This document shows positions 23,384 to 38,520 of a stretch of 54,461 nt of DNA, one piece after another. The stretch is taken from NCBI GenBank assembly GCA_019400425.1, contig JAFREE010000164.1, positions 1 to 54,461 of the forward strand, written 5' to 3'. Positions within the stretch are counted from its first letter, which is position 1. Each line of letters begins with the position of its first letter. Both the position numbers and the translations under genes were made by a program. The notes below the pieces were generated by a model, which did not search any database, was not told the origin of the DNA, and worked only from the letters and a program-made list of their open reading frames with translations. Source of the stretch: Hymenochaete sp. R1. Its lineage: Eukaryota > Basidiomycota > Agaricomycetes > Hymenochaetales > Hymenochaetaceae.

Positions 23384-25614
23384 TTTTAGAATCGGACCTT
23401 GGATCAAATTTGCACGCTGTGTGTTCGAAAGAGGCTTGGGCTCGGTCGAGAGCGGGATACGGCGTTCGTCGAAAGGCAAAGGTCGACGGGCGAGGAGGGA
23501 GGGAGGAAGAAGGGGAATGAGCTCGAAGTGGCGAGAGTAAAAAAAAGGCGAGGGCTTTATAAGAGGATTTGCAAGGTCGTGGCGAAAAGGGTCGAGGTAG
23601 TCCAGGCACGACAAAATATCCAGTCTAAAGCACGCCGGTATAAACGCAAGAGACGGCACCGGAGGAGCAGGCGGGCTCGGCGTCGGTTGGGGCAGAAGAG
23701 ATGTTGTAGCGGCGAACAACCGGTGTGGCGAGAGAGCGAACGCTGTGTGCTGTGTATGTAGTCAACCCCAAGATTTCGTACGGGCTTTGCAAGAGCTGAA
23801 AGGTGGTAAAAGAGAATGCGTCAAGTGAAGATGGAGGGGATAAAAGGCCGCCTGAAGGAAGGGTGCCTTGTCCCCACCCTTAAGTTGTGCCCTCATGTGG
23901 CTCATACGCACACATTCAAACCGCGTATGGGCCCGACCGCCGCTTTCTCCGTGGGTCTCGAGTTCTGGCTCAATGAACCATCCTCGTCCATTGTCCTCGT
24001 AAAGCAGTTTAATGCATGTTATCAGCGTCAGCGGCACCATCATCATTTCATCATGTGGATGAATCCCAGATCCAGCATCCGGCTTTCTGTGGACGACTTT
24101 CTGAATAGAGATACCCCACAGGTGAGACAAAGTGGGCTCACGTCTTGAACTGAGCGTCTAGATACCCCGCTGATGTGAGTCAAATGAATCGAGTGAGCAA
24201 GATTCTGATTTGGAGATTACTCTGCCGGTCGGCATATTGAGAGGAAAGTCACGAAAAGCAGGGAAAGGAAATCGAAAAGACGAAGATGCATGCTGATGCA
24301 TGCACGATCGGGATCCTATCCTAACGCCAACCTCGAGGTTACTGGATGGGATGCTGGATGCGGGTGCTATCTGTGCTTTCGTGGTCCGAAAGGCCTGAAA
24401 GCCTCGAGTCTCAACAGCCTCATGGCAATTCAGAAGCTGCGCCATCCACGTTTCCTCCCCCAACGGCCTTGCTTGGCCGTTGACCTAGCTGCATCGAGAG
24501 TTGATCAAAGCCGCTGCATTGCAAAGAGCAGGACTCCGACGCTCGCATTCAGAATACGGCAACTACTGAAATGCCTTTGCCCCATGGAATGATACGAATT
24601 GACTTCTGGGCGCCCACTGGTACTATATTCATCGTTCACTCTCTGGATCCCCGCCGCGCCGCGCCACAAGCATTCTCCAGCCAACTACATAAATGGTAGT
24701 GGCAAGAAAGTCAGAGTACGCAGGTACGCAGGTCGTTACGGTCATTCTTTCGAAGGAAGTGCTTGGGAACAACGGAATCGGGGATGCAATTGCCGATACG
24801 ACGAAGGGCGTGATAGGCCAAAGTGAGAGTCAGTAGTCAGAGAGGAAAAGCGGGCGGAACCCCCCGGATCGATGCCGATCGGCCTCAATTAGCCATTTCC
24901 ATATTTACACACACAAGTTTAACCGGCTGATGTTGAAGTCAAGAGTTAAGATCAAGACAAAAGTCATCGGCATCTCAGTCTTCCCTCTCACATGAAAAAC
25001 AATAATGTCGAGTATTTGAAGTGTAATGGAAGGTTCGAGGAGAACAAAAGTTAAGGTAGAAACTTTGCGCGGATTGTCAAGATGTCTCAATGAAAGCGCT
25101 TGAGCGTGAAGACGAAGGAAGGACGATCGTTTGTTCATGGTAAGACGGCCCAGAACCTGCTGATACAATGTTTCCAATAGAATGCAATAAATCGTAAACA
25201 ATTCCTAATACTGTCCGCGACCCCCTCTTGAGCCAGGCCCCTTTTGAGCCAAACCATTCTCCAGCCCTTTCCCCCTTAATAATCTATTCTCAAAAAATTC
25301 ATACACATGTGGGCGTCCATAAGAATGATATATATGTAATTTTAATGGGAGAAATCGAGTAGGAATAAGAGAAATGGAGCATATAGGTGGCCTTAAGCCA
25401 GGGGGGATAAGTTCGGAGCAAAATAAAGGGCCAATTCTCATCATTTTCCTCCAAAACTCCGTTCGTGCTTAGATACTGGATATAGTTGTCTGTAGTATGA
25501 ACCCGAGGGCGTCGGATGGATGGAGAGAGGTGTGAGTGCGAAGGGGGGGAGGGAGGGGGGGGAGCGTTACAGAAAGCGTGATGGTCGTCCGCATTCGGAG
25601 ATCGACGCATTCAC
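23384..25614. other. Gene-poor stretch
   Basis: About 2.2 kb with no gene I can support. It starts with the hydrophobin promoter. A further G-run (about 25544-25561) could form a G-quadruplex. Short open frames on both strands lack recognisable motifs. Confidence 0.45.
23555..23560 (-). promoter_or_regulatory. Putative TATA box of the hydrophobin gene
   Basis: TATAAA on the minus strand, about 172 bp upstream of the hydrophobin ATG. Consistent with a strongly induced structural-protein gene; inferred from position. Confidence 0.45.
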
Positions 25615-26256
25615 ATGACTTTTCGTGCGTACTTCATCGGTCAGATTCTTCGTGTGTTGGTTGGCAACCTCACACTATTACTATTATTTAACCCTCGACC
25701 GTCCGATACTTCTAGCTACTGTATGCCAACTTGTCGCAGTGAAAAGTCTATTCTGCGACAATGTGAAATCGAAAGCTCCTATGTGCAGGCATGTGACAAG
25801 TTTCTTCAAAAGAAGGCAGAGTACGACAAGGTGAAGAAGGCAGGACACACACGGGAAAAGCCCTCTATGAGAAAGACCGCTCAAGATTATAACCTGGTCC
25901 GGTCGACCCTACGCAGGCATATACTGGGTCTCAATCGCAGTGCCCTTGCATCTCACGAAAAATTCCGCATTCGGTCGCGCGCCGCTTCCATTCACGAAAG
26001 CTTGTGCTCGAACCGTGTGAGCTTCTTGAAGTGGGCAGCGAGGAAGGTTGGCTTTGGTGACAAGATCAACATTACGCTCGACGAATCAAGGCGCATCAGC
26101 TCGACCCGGGCTCCAATGACTTGCCAGTTGCACTGTGGGGTGGTTATTGGTCGTGTTTTTTCTTGTATTTTTCCTTCTATGTTGGAATATTTATATTTAA
26201 CTATTGTCTATAGATTTAAACTCTACCTCATTTTTCATAGGATACAACTTTATTAG
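25615..26256 (+). pseudogene. Relic of pogo/Tigger-type transposase N-terminal HTH region
   Basis: One open frame contains a psq/CENP-B-like helix-turn-helix signature: a basic lead-in, then PSMRKTAQDYNLVRSTLRRH and ILGLNRSALASHEK. This matches the pattern 'sirkAAeeygVprsTLrrrlkG..sraeAHe' common at the N-terminus of pogo-superfamily transposases in fungi. A partial second helix region (ESLCSNRVSFLKWAARKVGF) follows. No DDE catalytic domain and no flanking inverted repeats are visible, and the frame runs into AT-rich sequence after about 26150. The motif is read directly; the family is my inference. It is probably a dead fragment. Confidence 0.55.
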
Positions 26257-26849
26257 GATTATTATCTGTAGTTATGTTAAAGTCTGGCTGAAATCGAATG
26301 TTACTCACCACTCTGTCTTGTCTTAAATCGGTGTCGATCTGCATGGTCTTAAAATGGAAACGCCGATCGTGAATCCCGAAATCTCCCGGTGTGACCCGGT
26401 GTGACCAAATGGCCCAACTCCCCCCAAATTCCCCCCCTCCTCTTTCTTACAATTTCCTCAATAACTCCTCTAACAAAAAAAAATCACAAATTAAATTACA
26501 GACTAGGGTAGCATGTACTGAGAGTCCATGCAAACTTTCAGAACAAAAGGAGGAAGGATGAAGACGCCAGAGGCAAGGGGGGAGTTTTGGCCCAAGAGGG
26601 GGTCGCGGACAGTATGAAAAGCATCACAGTCACCGATGAAACGCTCTTCCAAATTCGTAGACATGAATCATCGAGAAAGAGTAAGACTCGAAAATCATTA
26701 GATAAGAGAAAGGGACGTAACAATTTACTTGAACGAAAATTTAAAAGGCAGAGAAACCCATTCCAAACGTGCCGAAGCAACAAAACAGTGGAGGTAAGTT
26801 AGTAGCAAACACTTCATCTTTATATTCGCGAGCCCTCCACCCCACTCCC
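26257..26849. other. Intergenic region
   Basis: AT-rich, with a short direct repeat CGGTGTGACC (two copies near 26386-26405). No gene recognised; the right part is the likely 3' UTR of the dsRBD gene. Confidence 0.4.
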
Positions 26850-29800
26850 TTACCGCCTCTTTTCTGTATCCTGCCTTTTCGTACCATGTATCTTTAATCG
26901 CTGCAGCACTAACCTTGCTACCTTCCTACGCCCTTCCTCCTCCTTCTCAAACTTCGTCGGTAATTCGAGCCGTTCCTTGCCTAGAACTACCCACACCTTG
27001 TACCGCATCTCACCCGTATCCTCCTTAATGCGTTTCGCGTTAAACTCTGGCGGCGAATGTGATATGGACTTGCAGTATTCTTAAAATAACACGAAAGAGC
27101 GCGCGAGTCAGGCCGAAGATCGAAGTGAGACATGATTAACGTTGTAAGAATGATAGACTCACGGAAGAGCTGCTCAACATAATCCCCACTTCCGATCCCA
27201 CTTTCCACCGAGGAAGACCGTGCAGGTGTCGACAATACAACCGCACTCGTCTTCTTGTCACTAAAACCAGAAGAACCAGCCGCGGTCTTTGATGTAGAAG
27301 TCCCCGGCCTTGTACTTGTACTTGCACCGGCCCGTCCATTCTCACTAATCTTGATCTCGCTAGTACTGGCACTCGCACTTTCCAACTCCGTCCCCGTCTC
27401 CGTTCCAGGTACGGCCAACCCTAAGGCACTCGATCGTCTTTCTAATCTCGCCTTCGCTCTCTCCGAATTTTCAGGGCCGGAGCCAGGTCGAGAAAAAAGT
27501 CCTTCGGCGTCGTCTCGCTTCACACTACTGCATCCCTCCGGCTTCGAATCCTTCTTCCCCGACACGGATTCGGGTTCGTGAGTATGAACAGAACTTGAAA
27601 GCACGGCGTCTACCTCAGCCTCAATTAATACCCGGTCCGGGCTGCTGCCCATCCCGACCATACTCGCTGGAAGTGGCAAACTTGACTCCGATTTATGTTT
27701 CTTATGCCTATGTACGTCTTCCATCGGCGAATGAACGAGCGGACTAGCCTCCCTTGAGCGTTTCCCCGAGCCAAACGATACTGTACGTGTCGGCGAGCCT
27801 GTCGGTGTCGTACCACGCGGGCGCGGGTTAATCGACCTGATCCCAAAGGAAGGTGAGGCGAGCGGAGAGGATGATTCGTCCATGTCGTCGCTATCGTCAT
27901 CGTCGTCCTTCGCTTCACCACTATCGTATCGTCCCAACCCGCGTTCTTCGCTCGTTACCTCCGACTCGGTGCTCATTCCACTTGACGTCGGTGGTGTCGG
28001 TACCTGCATCTGAATCCCCTTCCCCTTTTCTTCTGAACCCCAATTACCCTCCTTCCTAGCCCATCCACCTCCAGTACGCTTCTCACCGTCACAAATATCC
28101 CCTATTATATCTTGAGGAGGATCGGACGGAGGAGGTGTGGGTGGTGGATGAGGCGGCGGCGTACTCGTAGGTTGAGGCGGAGGAGAACGATGATTGAGCG
28201 GGAAAGAAAAGTTCGAAGTCATCGCTGGTGTCGATGTTGGAGTGGATGCCGACGCATCGCTCCAAGACGGTAAGCCAACCGGAGGCCAGTATGCAACACC
28301 GCCCGAATTCAAAGCAGAGCTGTTAGGCGTGAGAGTGGTCACCGAACACGGGGTAGTTGCAGCCGCAGTCGAAGGCTCTGATGAAGACGCAGATGATGCA
28401 CCACATAGACTGCCATAATTAGCCGCATGCGCAGCGTGATCGTACCCTGGTACACTTGCTCCAGTCGAAGCATCGTACGAACCAGTGCTGGGGAACGGAT
28501 AGACACTCGCCGGGATCGGAGCTGATTCCAGAGGGGCTACCGTAGCGGTTGATGAAGGTAGAACTAGCGGCTGTGTAGACGATACTTGCGTAGGGTATCC
28601 TGTACTCTGAGGCGGATACGGTTGATACTGGTATGGCGCCGAGGTCAGGTTAGATTGAGCGTAAGGAGTTTGATAGGGGTCCGGTTGCGGTTGTAGTTGT
28701 GGGTATGAGTAATATGCTGAATACGGTTGGTACTGGGGTTGTTGATATGGATGTTGCGCACTATAAGGAGTCGGATGCCCCAAATTAGGGTACGCGTGAG
28801 GATTCGAGTAAGGTTGAGGTTGTTGATGGTAGTGGTGATAGGCATGTTGAACATACAAACTAGGAACTGCGCCAGTCTGGCTTTGAGATGCAAACTGAGA
28901 TTGAGATGGCGACACCTCTGCTGAAGCTGAATGGCTTGCAGTAGCAGCAAGGTGATACGACGGCGCACTATGATTATGATTAGCTCCTTGCGATGAAGGC
29001 GGAGACTGGAGGTACTCGAACCTCGATGCATACGTCTGCTCATATGCTTGCCCCTGATGACCTTGACTCTGCTGCACTAGCGCCTGCGCCTTGCGCAGAT
29101 CGCGCTTTATTTTTGGTGGGCGGCCAGGGACAGCCGCTATGCTCGCCGCCGCTGACGCATTTTCGCTCATCCGTGAGGGAGACAATTGCAATTGCTCATA
29201 CTCATGACCACGACCTCCTGAATATTCAGATGAAGCGCCCTCACACGCCGTTGTTGCCGTTCCCCAAGATTGGGATCCCATATGCCGGCTTATCGCTGCT
29301 GACGCCGCTTCATACACCCCATGTAGCTTTCTGTGCGATGCAGCTCCTGGTTCAAGGTCGGCACCCGGGTGGTATGGGTTCGACGAGCCTCGAGGCGGAA
29401 GTTCGTACAAAGAAGACTGACGGGCCCATTTTGAAGTCGACATTGAAGACGAAGGGCCAGCGTAGGATGACCCAGGAGCATCCCACCTCTTCCGCCCATT
29501 GTACTTTCTTCTACCGTATGTATTCGCCCTCGAGCTCGGGTCATACCCAGGTCTTTCCTCATCCCCGTTCCCGTTCCCTGCCCGTTGGTTATGCACCTTC
29601 TTCTCATCCCTCTTCTCCCTCTGTTCCATCTTCGCCGTTCGGAATGGGTCGTGCCCCGGTGGCGCAGGCTGGCCTTTAAACCGTAAAAATTCGATGGCTT
29701 CTTTGCCCGAATAGTAAGCAACTGCGAGCTTCGCGTCGTTCTTGGTGCGGTACTCGGCTTCGACTTTCCATTCACGTGTCTCCGCGATGGTCGGTGCCGC

Positions 29801-31684
29801 AGAGAGGGACAACGTGAGTTTCGCACCAAAGGCTAATACAAAAAGCAAGTCAGTTTGCGATTCACATCACATACGAATAAAAACAAGAAGTCAAGGGAAA
29901 AGGGCTCAAGAATTAAGAGCAAAAAAGCAGACCAACACACCTCCAGCCTCGCTCCAAAATTCGAATTGTGGATGCATCCCGCCCCTCAGCTTCACATACT
30001 CCGCCCCCAAGATTGGCAAAATTGTCTCGCTGGTCATTTTCCGCATCGCTGGCGTCACCTTGCGTTCGACCTCCTCCGCAAGCGAATGCACGTACTCGCA
30101 CACGCCCTGTGAGATTGCTACGAGCGCCGCGGCACACTTAGCATCGGCGCGTTTCGTGAATTTCGGTTCGACGAGGTATGTTTTGGATTCGGAGGGGCGG
30201 TCGAGGCGGATGAGGGTACCGTGGACTGTGGAAATTAGGTGATACGATCAGCCGCAAGCCAAACAAGTTTCATGAACAATGAATACGCACGTCCATTATC
30301 GTTCATGAAAAAGAAGTTCATCGACAGCCGCGCGCCCTTGGCCGATTGCACCACTGCATTCAATGTCCCTGTCGCATTTAATGGTGATAGATCCTTTGAC
30401 ACTCCCTCCGGGAATGGTTTCGGAAGCGACTCGAAGAACGCTTGTAGTGTGATAGCTGCAGCGCGACCTTTCTCGATCGCGGGCTCGTATTTGTTTTTGC
30501 CTGGTCCTTGCATCTCTGGCAGCGCCGGGGACGGTTTGGTTTGCCCGTTTCCGAACTTAATGAACTCGAGAAGGCCGAGGCGGCACGCTTCCTCTGAGCA
30601 TGCCTTTTTGGCGAGATGTCTGCTGTTAAGAGTTGGAAGGACTGAGAACTGTCGTCGCGAGTGAGGTGATAGCTCAAGTAGCATGGCACAACCGAAGACT
30701 TCACGAGCTTAGCGACCAACGAGTAAACGAAGAAGTGGAATCTTACCAGTCGATGCTGCATGCTCCTGGAAGAACATCCACTTCGGCTGCACCACCCCAG
30801 CCCTCCACTCCTCACAACATTCCCTGATTTCTTTACTTTTTTCATCTTCCTCGGGCTCAGCGGCGGTCACATCAATACCCATCGATTGCTCATCCTTATA
30901 CCTTTCTTCATCTTTACTAGAAGACCCAGAAACAGTTGAATGAAGCGGGACCAGCTGAACGTGTTTCTTCGATAGGTCCTTGTATCCGTGCGAAATGAAG
31001 TCGACAGCACCCATCTCGACTGCAATGGCAGCGGCGCGTGCCTTGGCATCACTTTTGCGCGGATACTTGGCCTCGGAAGTGTACGCTCTGCTTTGGCCGT
31101 TGGGGCGTGTTATGGTCAGAATGCACTGTTTACCTGGGTTCGAGGTGTGAACATATGATCCGGACATGGTAACAAATAAAAGGGCAATCGAAATATAGTT
31201 TCACATTGCGAATAATGATTGGAATGGATGGAACGACGTTAAATTGAGCGCAACATTACGATCCCGAAAGCAAAAGAGTGATATCACTCGGAAAGAACGA
31301 GAAAATAAAGCAAGGCTCACTTTCAGGACCACCCTCCTCTAGAAACTCAAACTCCAGCGCATCCGCGTTACCAAACATCCCAACGCACGTCCGATGTAGC
31401 TGATCCACGAACTGCATGTTCGTGCCAGCAAGACTGGAGCCTGAGCCTGAAGGCCCGTCCTCAGCATGCTTCACAGCAAAAGAAGGCAGGCCATCTCTCT
31501 GGGCCTGGTCCGGAAACTCGTTCAGACCACCTAAATCGGCATCGTCGTCCAACGCAAGACGTTCGATGTCAAAGGCCCCGAGAGCGGCGAGGTTCTGGGA
31601 TACAGATGCAAAAGGGCCATCGATGATGTGCTGGTCGTCGCTCGAGGGGAGGAGCACGTTAGACAGCCAAGGAACGATTGACAT
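26850..31684 (-). CDS. Large protein with five dsRBD-like folds and a disordered middle
   Basis: Not a family I can name. Coding order: 31321-31684, 30747-31133, 30291-30707, 29941-30225, 27163-29832, 26850-27079; 1,450 aa, all phases close. Five segments share the alpha-beta-beta-beta-alpha layout of double-stranded RNA-binding domains. They lie at about aa 88-170 (QFVDQLHRTC ... KSDAKARAAAIAVEMG), 238-300 (WMFFQEHAA ... HLAKKACSEEACRLGLLEF) and 360-435 (FMNDNG ... KRADAKCAAALVAI). The last two are at 455-545 (FEFWSEAG ... KNDAKLAVAYYSGKEAIEFL) and about 1375-1440 (YRYKVWVVLG-like strands then EEEGRRKVARLVLQRL). Residues ~560-1370 are Pro/Gln/Tyr/Ser-rich and likely phase-separation-prone. 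The third helix signature with Lys/Arg-x-DAK-xAA recurs, which is the RNA-contacting position in dsRBDs. The 5' exon choice (31684) is supported because it completes domain 1; an ATG at 31167 would truncate it. Confidence 0.75.
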
Positions 31685-31961
31685 GAGGGGAGGTGCTCTT
31701 CTGGGGACTAGCTGACAACAAGGGCATGCATCGATGGGATGTTTATATATACGATTTTTATATGTATTCAGTAACTGAATCTGGGTTTGAACGTGTCGTG
31801 ATCGTGATGTAGTCGTGGAGGAGGTCGACTCGGAAGGATAAGAGAAGAAAGGGAGGCGCACTGACGTTCTCCGAATACCGACTTCGATTCGCGCGCGCCA
31901 ACAATACTGCACTCCTCACTCAGGCTCAGGCGACCTTCTCCACTACACTACCACTCACGCA
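31685..31961. promoter_or_regulatory. Divergent promoter, 277 bp
   Basis: Start codons of the dsRBD gene (left) and CFIm25 (right) face away from this segment, so both promoters must be here. It includes TATATATACG-like sequence near 31743-31752 and a TATGTATTC stretch. Confidence 0.55.
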
Positions 31962-33032
<1,071 letters not shown>

Positions 33033-33171
33033 GTTTGCTGTCAATACATGTACTATCCATCAGACCAGTTGCAATGGCATCAATCAAAATCTTTGTGGCC
33101 CTTGCAGCTTTCATCATCCTCGTGTCGTTTGACATTTCAATCGTGCATGTTCTTGGAGCTCTCAAGTACAT

Positions 33172-35054
<1,883 letters not shown>

Positions 35055-36210
35055 GGTGAAAACACTGCTTTCTAAGTTGAGTCGAGATGGTTTCGAGTCG
35101 CTCCGGGAACACTGCCTCTGAGCTTATGAACAATAGTAGCAATTGCTGTCCCAGATAGCGTCCGGGAACCTGGCTTTTCCCAACATCGAAAAAAAGCATA
35201 TGGCTTATATAGTCTGAGCGAGAGCCAGTACTTATCAGCCTCAACAACCATGTTCCACAGTCTCCGCCGTCGTCCAGTATCAGCCTATCGTTCGCACAAT
35301 CGATTCAATGTGAGCACGCCATCGGAGCATCGCACCTTCTTCTGATTCTCGTGACCCCGAGACAATTAGCCCAATTGCACACGATACAATGGGGATGACA
35401 GGTCGGTGGGATACACGCTGTCGTAAGATGAGAACGGTCCCTTCGAGCGTAGCATTCGAAAGTACGGGTAAGAATGCTTCTTTGTCGGAGTGACTCGGAG
35501 GGAAACTCGGTGGTGATGTGAATGAAAAGAAGCTCACGCCCTGAAATGCCGAGTTTGAGGTTGAGGCCGTATCTTGGGCGAGATTCGACGTATGAATAAC
35601 TATAGACATAAGAGCTTCTCATTGGTTGCAGTCTGCGTACTCCGAATCTTCGACTTCGATCGATGTTTCGTGAACGCCACTCGGAATGGCTCGGGCAAAG
35701 AGATCGTTCGACAATCCAAGACGAGCGTTCTCCGATCCGTGAGGTCTTCAAAGGAGGTATCCTTTGGCACGTTATTACTAACCAATGTACAAGTTGAGAA
35801 GAGCTTCTCGAGAGTGCTTACGCAGCCTACGCCGAGCTACCGACCAGCGTGATGCGAGGAAGAAAAGAGTAGTACCGCGGAATATCGAACTTCATGTAAA
35901 CATTATATTTGCACTTCAATCGAGGTATATTCCGTGGTGTTCTTCGTCTTGTGTGTGGTGCTTCTAGATGTGGGAAGCGCTGAGCTGTAAGAGAAATAAC
36001 GGAGATACCTGAAGTGAGAACATGACTGCGCGAGGAATCCGCGAATTCGCTGGTTCTGGCATTGGTAGCAGTGATCGACAAAATATGACGTAATTTGCAT
36101 TTCACAGGCCTCGCGCCATCAAGATGGTCCAACAAGCAAGCAAGCAGCAGTACATTTGGCGGCACGACATCCACCCTGTCCAACATTCAGCTTTCCTTTC
36201 TTCAACTGCC
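35055..36210. other. Intergenic region, possible undetected minus-strand gene
   Basis: Two adjacent minus-strand open frames (about 35785-35600 and 35609-35280) have fairly balanced composition, e.g. EDLTDRRTLVLDCRTISLP and EGTVLILRQRVSHRPVIPIV. I could not find an intron that joins them in frame or a start ATG, and recognise no family. Left unassigned. Confidence 0.3.
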
Positions 36211-37086
36211 ATGCCACCATCGAAAACTTCAGGCAGTAGCTCTAGCTCAACACCCATAAACGTCAAGCTTCTACTCATCGGAAACTCTAGCGTTGGGAAG
36301 AGCAGTCTGCTCCTCAGGTTCTCTGATGAGCAATGGTTACCGGAGGATGAGGCGAACGCGACCATCGGTGTGGACTTTCGCGTACATAAAATGCAGGTGA
36401 ATGGAAAGAAGGTGAAGCTGAGCATTTGGGTAAGCCCTTTTCTGCCATGAGGAGCTGAAATTGCAGAACTCAGCCAACTCGTCCTGAATAGGACACTGCG
36501 GGCCAGGAGCGCTTTAGAACTATCACCGCATCATATTATCGTGGTGCACAGGGAATTATCCTAGGTCAGTGGTTGCTTCACTATGCGTATCGCTTTCAAA
36601 CTGAATGTAATGGCTTCACAATTAGTATATGATGTCGCAAACCGAGAGACATTCGACGCTCTGCCGCGATGGTACTCAGAACTTGAGACGCACGTGTCGG
36701 AATCCGTGGTGAAGATCGTGGTTGGCAACAAGCTCGACAAGGTATCGTATCCATCCTACCTCTTCATTCATATGTATAGCCCCTTACGTGTTTTATTCCC
36801 TTGTAAGGAATTCTCGCGCCAAGTACCGACCTCAGAAGGCAAAGCCTTCGCCGACCGAATGGGTTCTCTTTTCGTTGAAGCCTCGGCTAAGACTTCCGTC
36901 GGTGTGCAGAAGGCCTTCACAGACGTTGTGGAACGCATCATCGATACCCCGGAACTATGGGCACCTGTCAGCTCCGTTACGCCCGACAGGAACGCCGTGC
37001 GTAGCAAGACGAACGACACCATGCCAGGTAACATCGACCTTAACGAGGGTACCAGCGCCGAAGATGAAGGGAGTTGCGCCTGTTGA
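36211..37086 (+). CDS. RAB18: Rab18-like small GTPase
   Basis: Ras-superfamily GTPase of the Rab18 group, which acts at ER/lipid-droplet membranes. Exons 36211-36429, 36492-36564, 36626-36741, 36808-37086; 228 aa. G-box motifs: [14 protein letters not shown] (P-loop), ATIGVDF (switch I Thr), [11 protein letters not shown] (G3, formed across the first intron), VGNKLDK (G4, where NKxD appears as NKLD), and EASAKT (G5). The C-terminus ends CAC, a double-Cys geranylgeranylation signal. The Ser-rich N-terminal extension (KTSGSSSSS) is typical of fungal versions. An upstream in-frame ATG exists (36124); I chose 36211 as closest to the conserved core. Confidence 0.93.
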
Positions 37087-38520
37087 TTGGTGCGATTCGT
37101 TCCTTCTGTGGTTTGATAGTGATGAGACTGTTTCGATTCTCTTTTACTTTTGATATGATCATATACGATGACCTGGATATCTGTACATTCGCTCACGACA
37201 ATACCCTCTATATTGTATAGATTCATATAAAGTCACCCCCGTCAACGGCTCTTATATAAACGCCTTCTATTTCCTCAAGGACGAGACTTAAGCACTATGG
37301 GAACCCAGAGACTCCGGTTTACTAACACTCAGCATTAAAAGTGCCTTGGCTCTTATAGAGTGCCAAATTCTTCCCATAAGGCACTTCAACTCCATACAGT
37401 GATCTTTCGTAGCTAGTGTCCGTATTGGATCATATTATACATTGCTCCTTATATCCTTCGGCTCGGACGAAAGTTCCAGCTGTCCATTGGCCGACGGGGA
37501 TGCCATCTGGAAGCAGCCTTGGGAAGAAACTGTGGCACAGGATAACGAGGGAACTCGAGGGCATCGAAAGTACCGCTTGCTTCGAATTTAATGACATAGG
37601 ACAAATGTCGGCCAGTTGCGGGAGTGCTCTGGTGTGAAGCATAATTGTGAGCATGTACTTTTGATATTATATAAACTTTCGCTAATGACTTTTTGGTCTA
37701 CCAGCTCGATATCTAGAGAGAAGTAGAGGTGAGATTTATAAATGTACTTTCAAGTCATCGTTCATCAATAGTTCTCATGGAGTCCCTTTATTTTGCCTCA
37801 GTTCAAAGTATCTCTGTAGGGGAGAAGGTCATGATAGGAACTCAAGAGAAAAAGGTGCAAACGACAGGTTTCACTGATGTACATGGTGTAGGCGTTGTCT
37901 GGACCTTATAGTGCACAACGTTAGCACGTCTCGATGCATTGAAGTCTGGAGCTTGGACTGATGTTGTGAGACCGGTCAAGGAACAGAGCTGGGGTGTGGG
38001 GTGGATACCCCGTTCCGCACCGAAGCGGATCCTCTCTCCCGCCTTCATTTTCTTCCCGCCTTCTCTACCTCCAACTCTCTTACCTTAACGTTTCCCTCTT
38101 TGCCCTCAGCTTATCTCATCCCCTTTCTAGACTGCGACCTATGAGTAAAAGTGCATAGTGGGCTACTAGTTGCCGGCGCGCCACTTCGTCCAGCCATAGT
38201 GTTTCCGAGTCGCCGCGCGGATTTCCGACCGCTAATTTCGGTCCCACTACTGCTTCGCCTCTACCAGTGTGCCCCCAACCTTCTTTGCAGGCATAATGGC
38301 TTCTGATCCAGATTTAAGATTCACCCATTGAAATCGGATCGTCGCCTTCCATCGACAATTGCGTCGTATCTGCATCAGCTGGTTATCATTCGTTGGTAGC
38401 AAAGCGAAGCAAGTTACCCTGATACAAGAATATGGCACACTCCTGCCGGAGCCAAACTCAGTCAGCAAAGATTGTGGTATTTATTTCTACAGATTCTGTC
38501 ACTTACAATTGCACTCTGCC
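37087..38520. other. Intergenic region
   Basis: No gene recognised. The frame of the following gene is open upstream to 38359, so a longer N-terminus is possible, but the paralogue does not support it. Confidence 0.4.

Noticed and set aside
27255..28418. Plus-strand frames opposite the low-complexity region
   Set aside because: Arise from biased codon use of the minus-strand gene.
28993..29679. 228-codon plus-strand open frame
   Set aside because: Antisense shadow of the dsRBD gene, with no start context or motif.
31134..31167. Start of the dsRBD gene at ATG 31167
   Set aside because: It would cut off the first helix and strand of dsRBD-like domain 1, which the upstream exon completes in frame.
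35280..35785. Possible two-exon minus-strand gene
   Set aside because: No intron joins the frames, no ATG, no family recognised; left as unassigned space.
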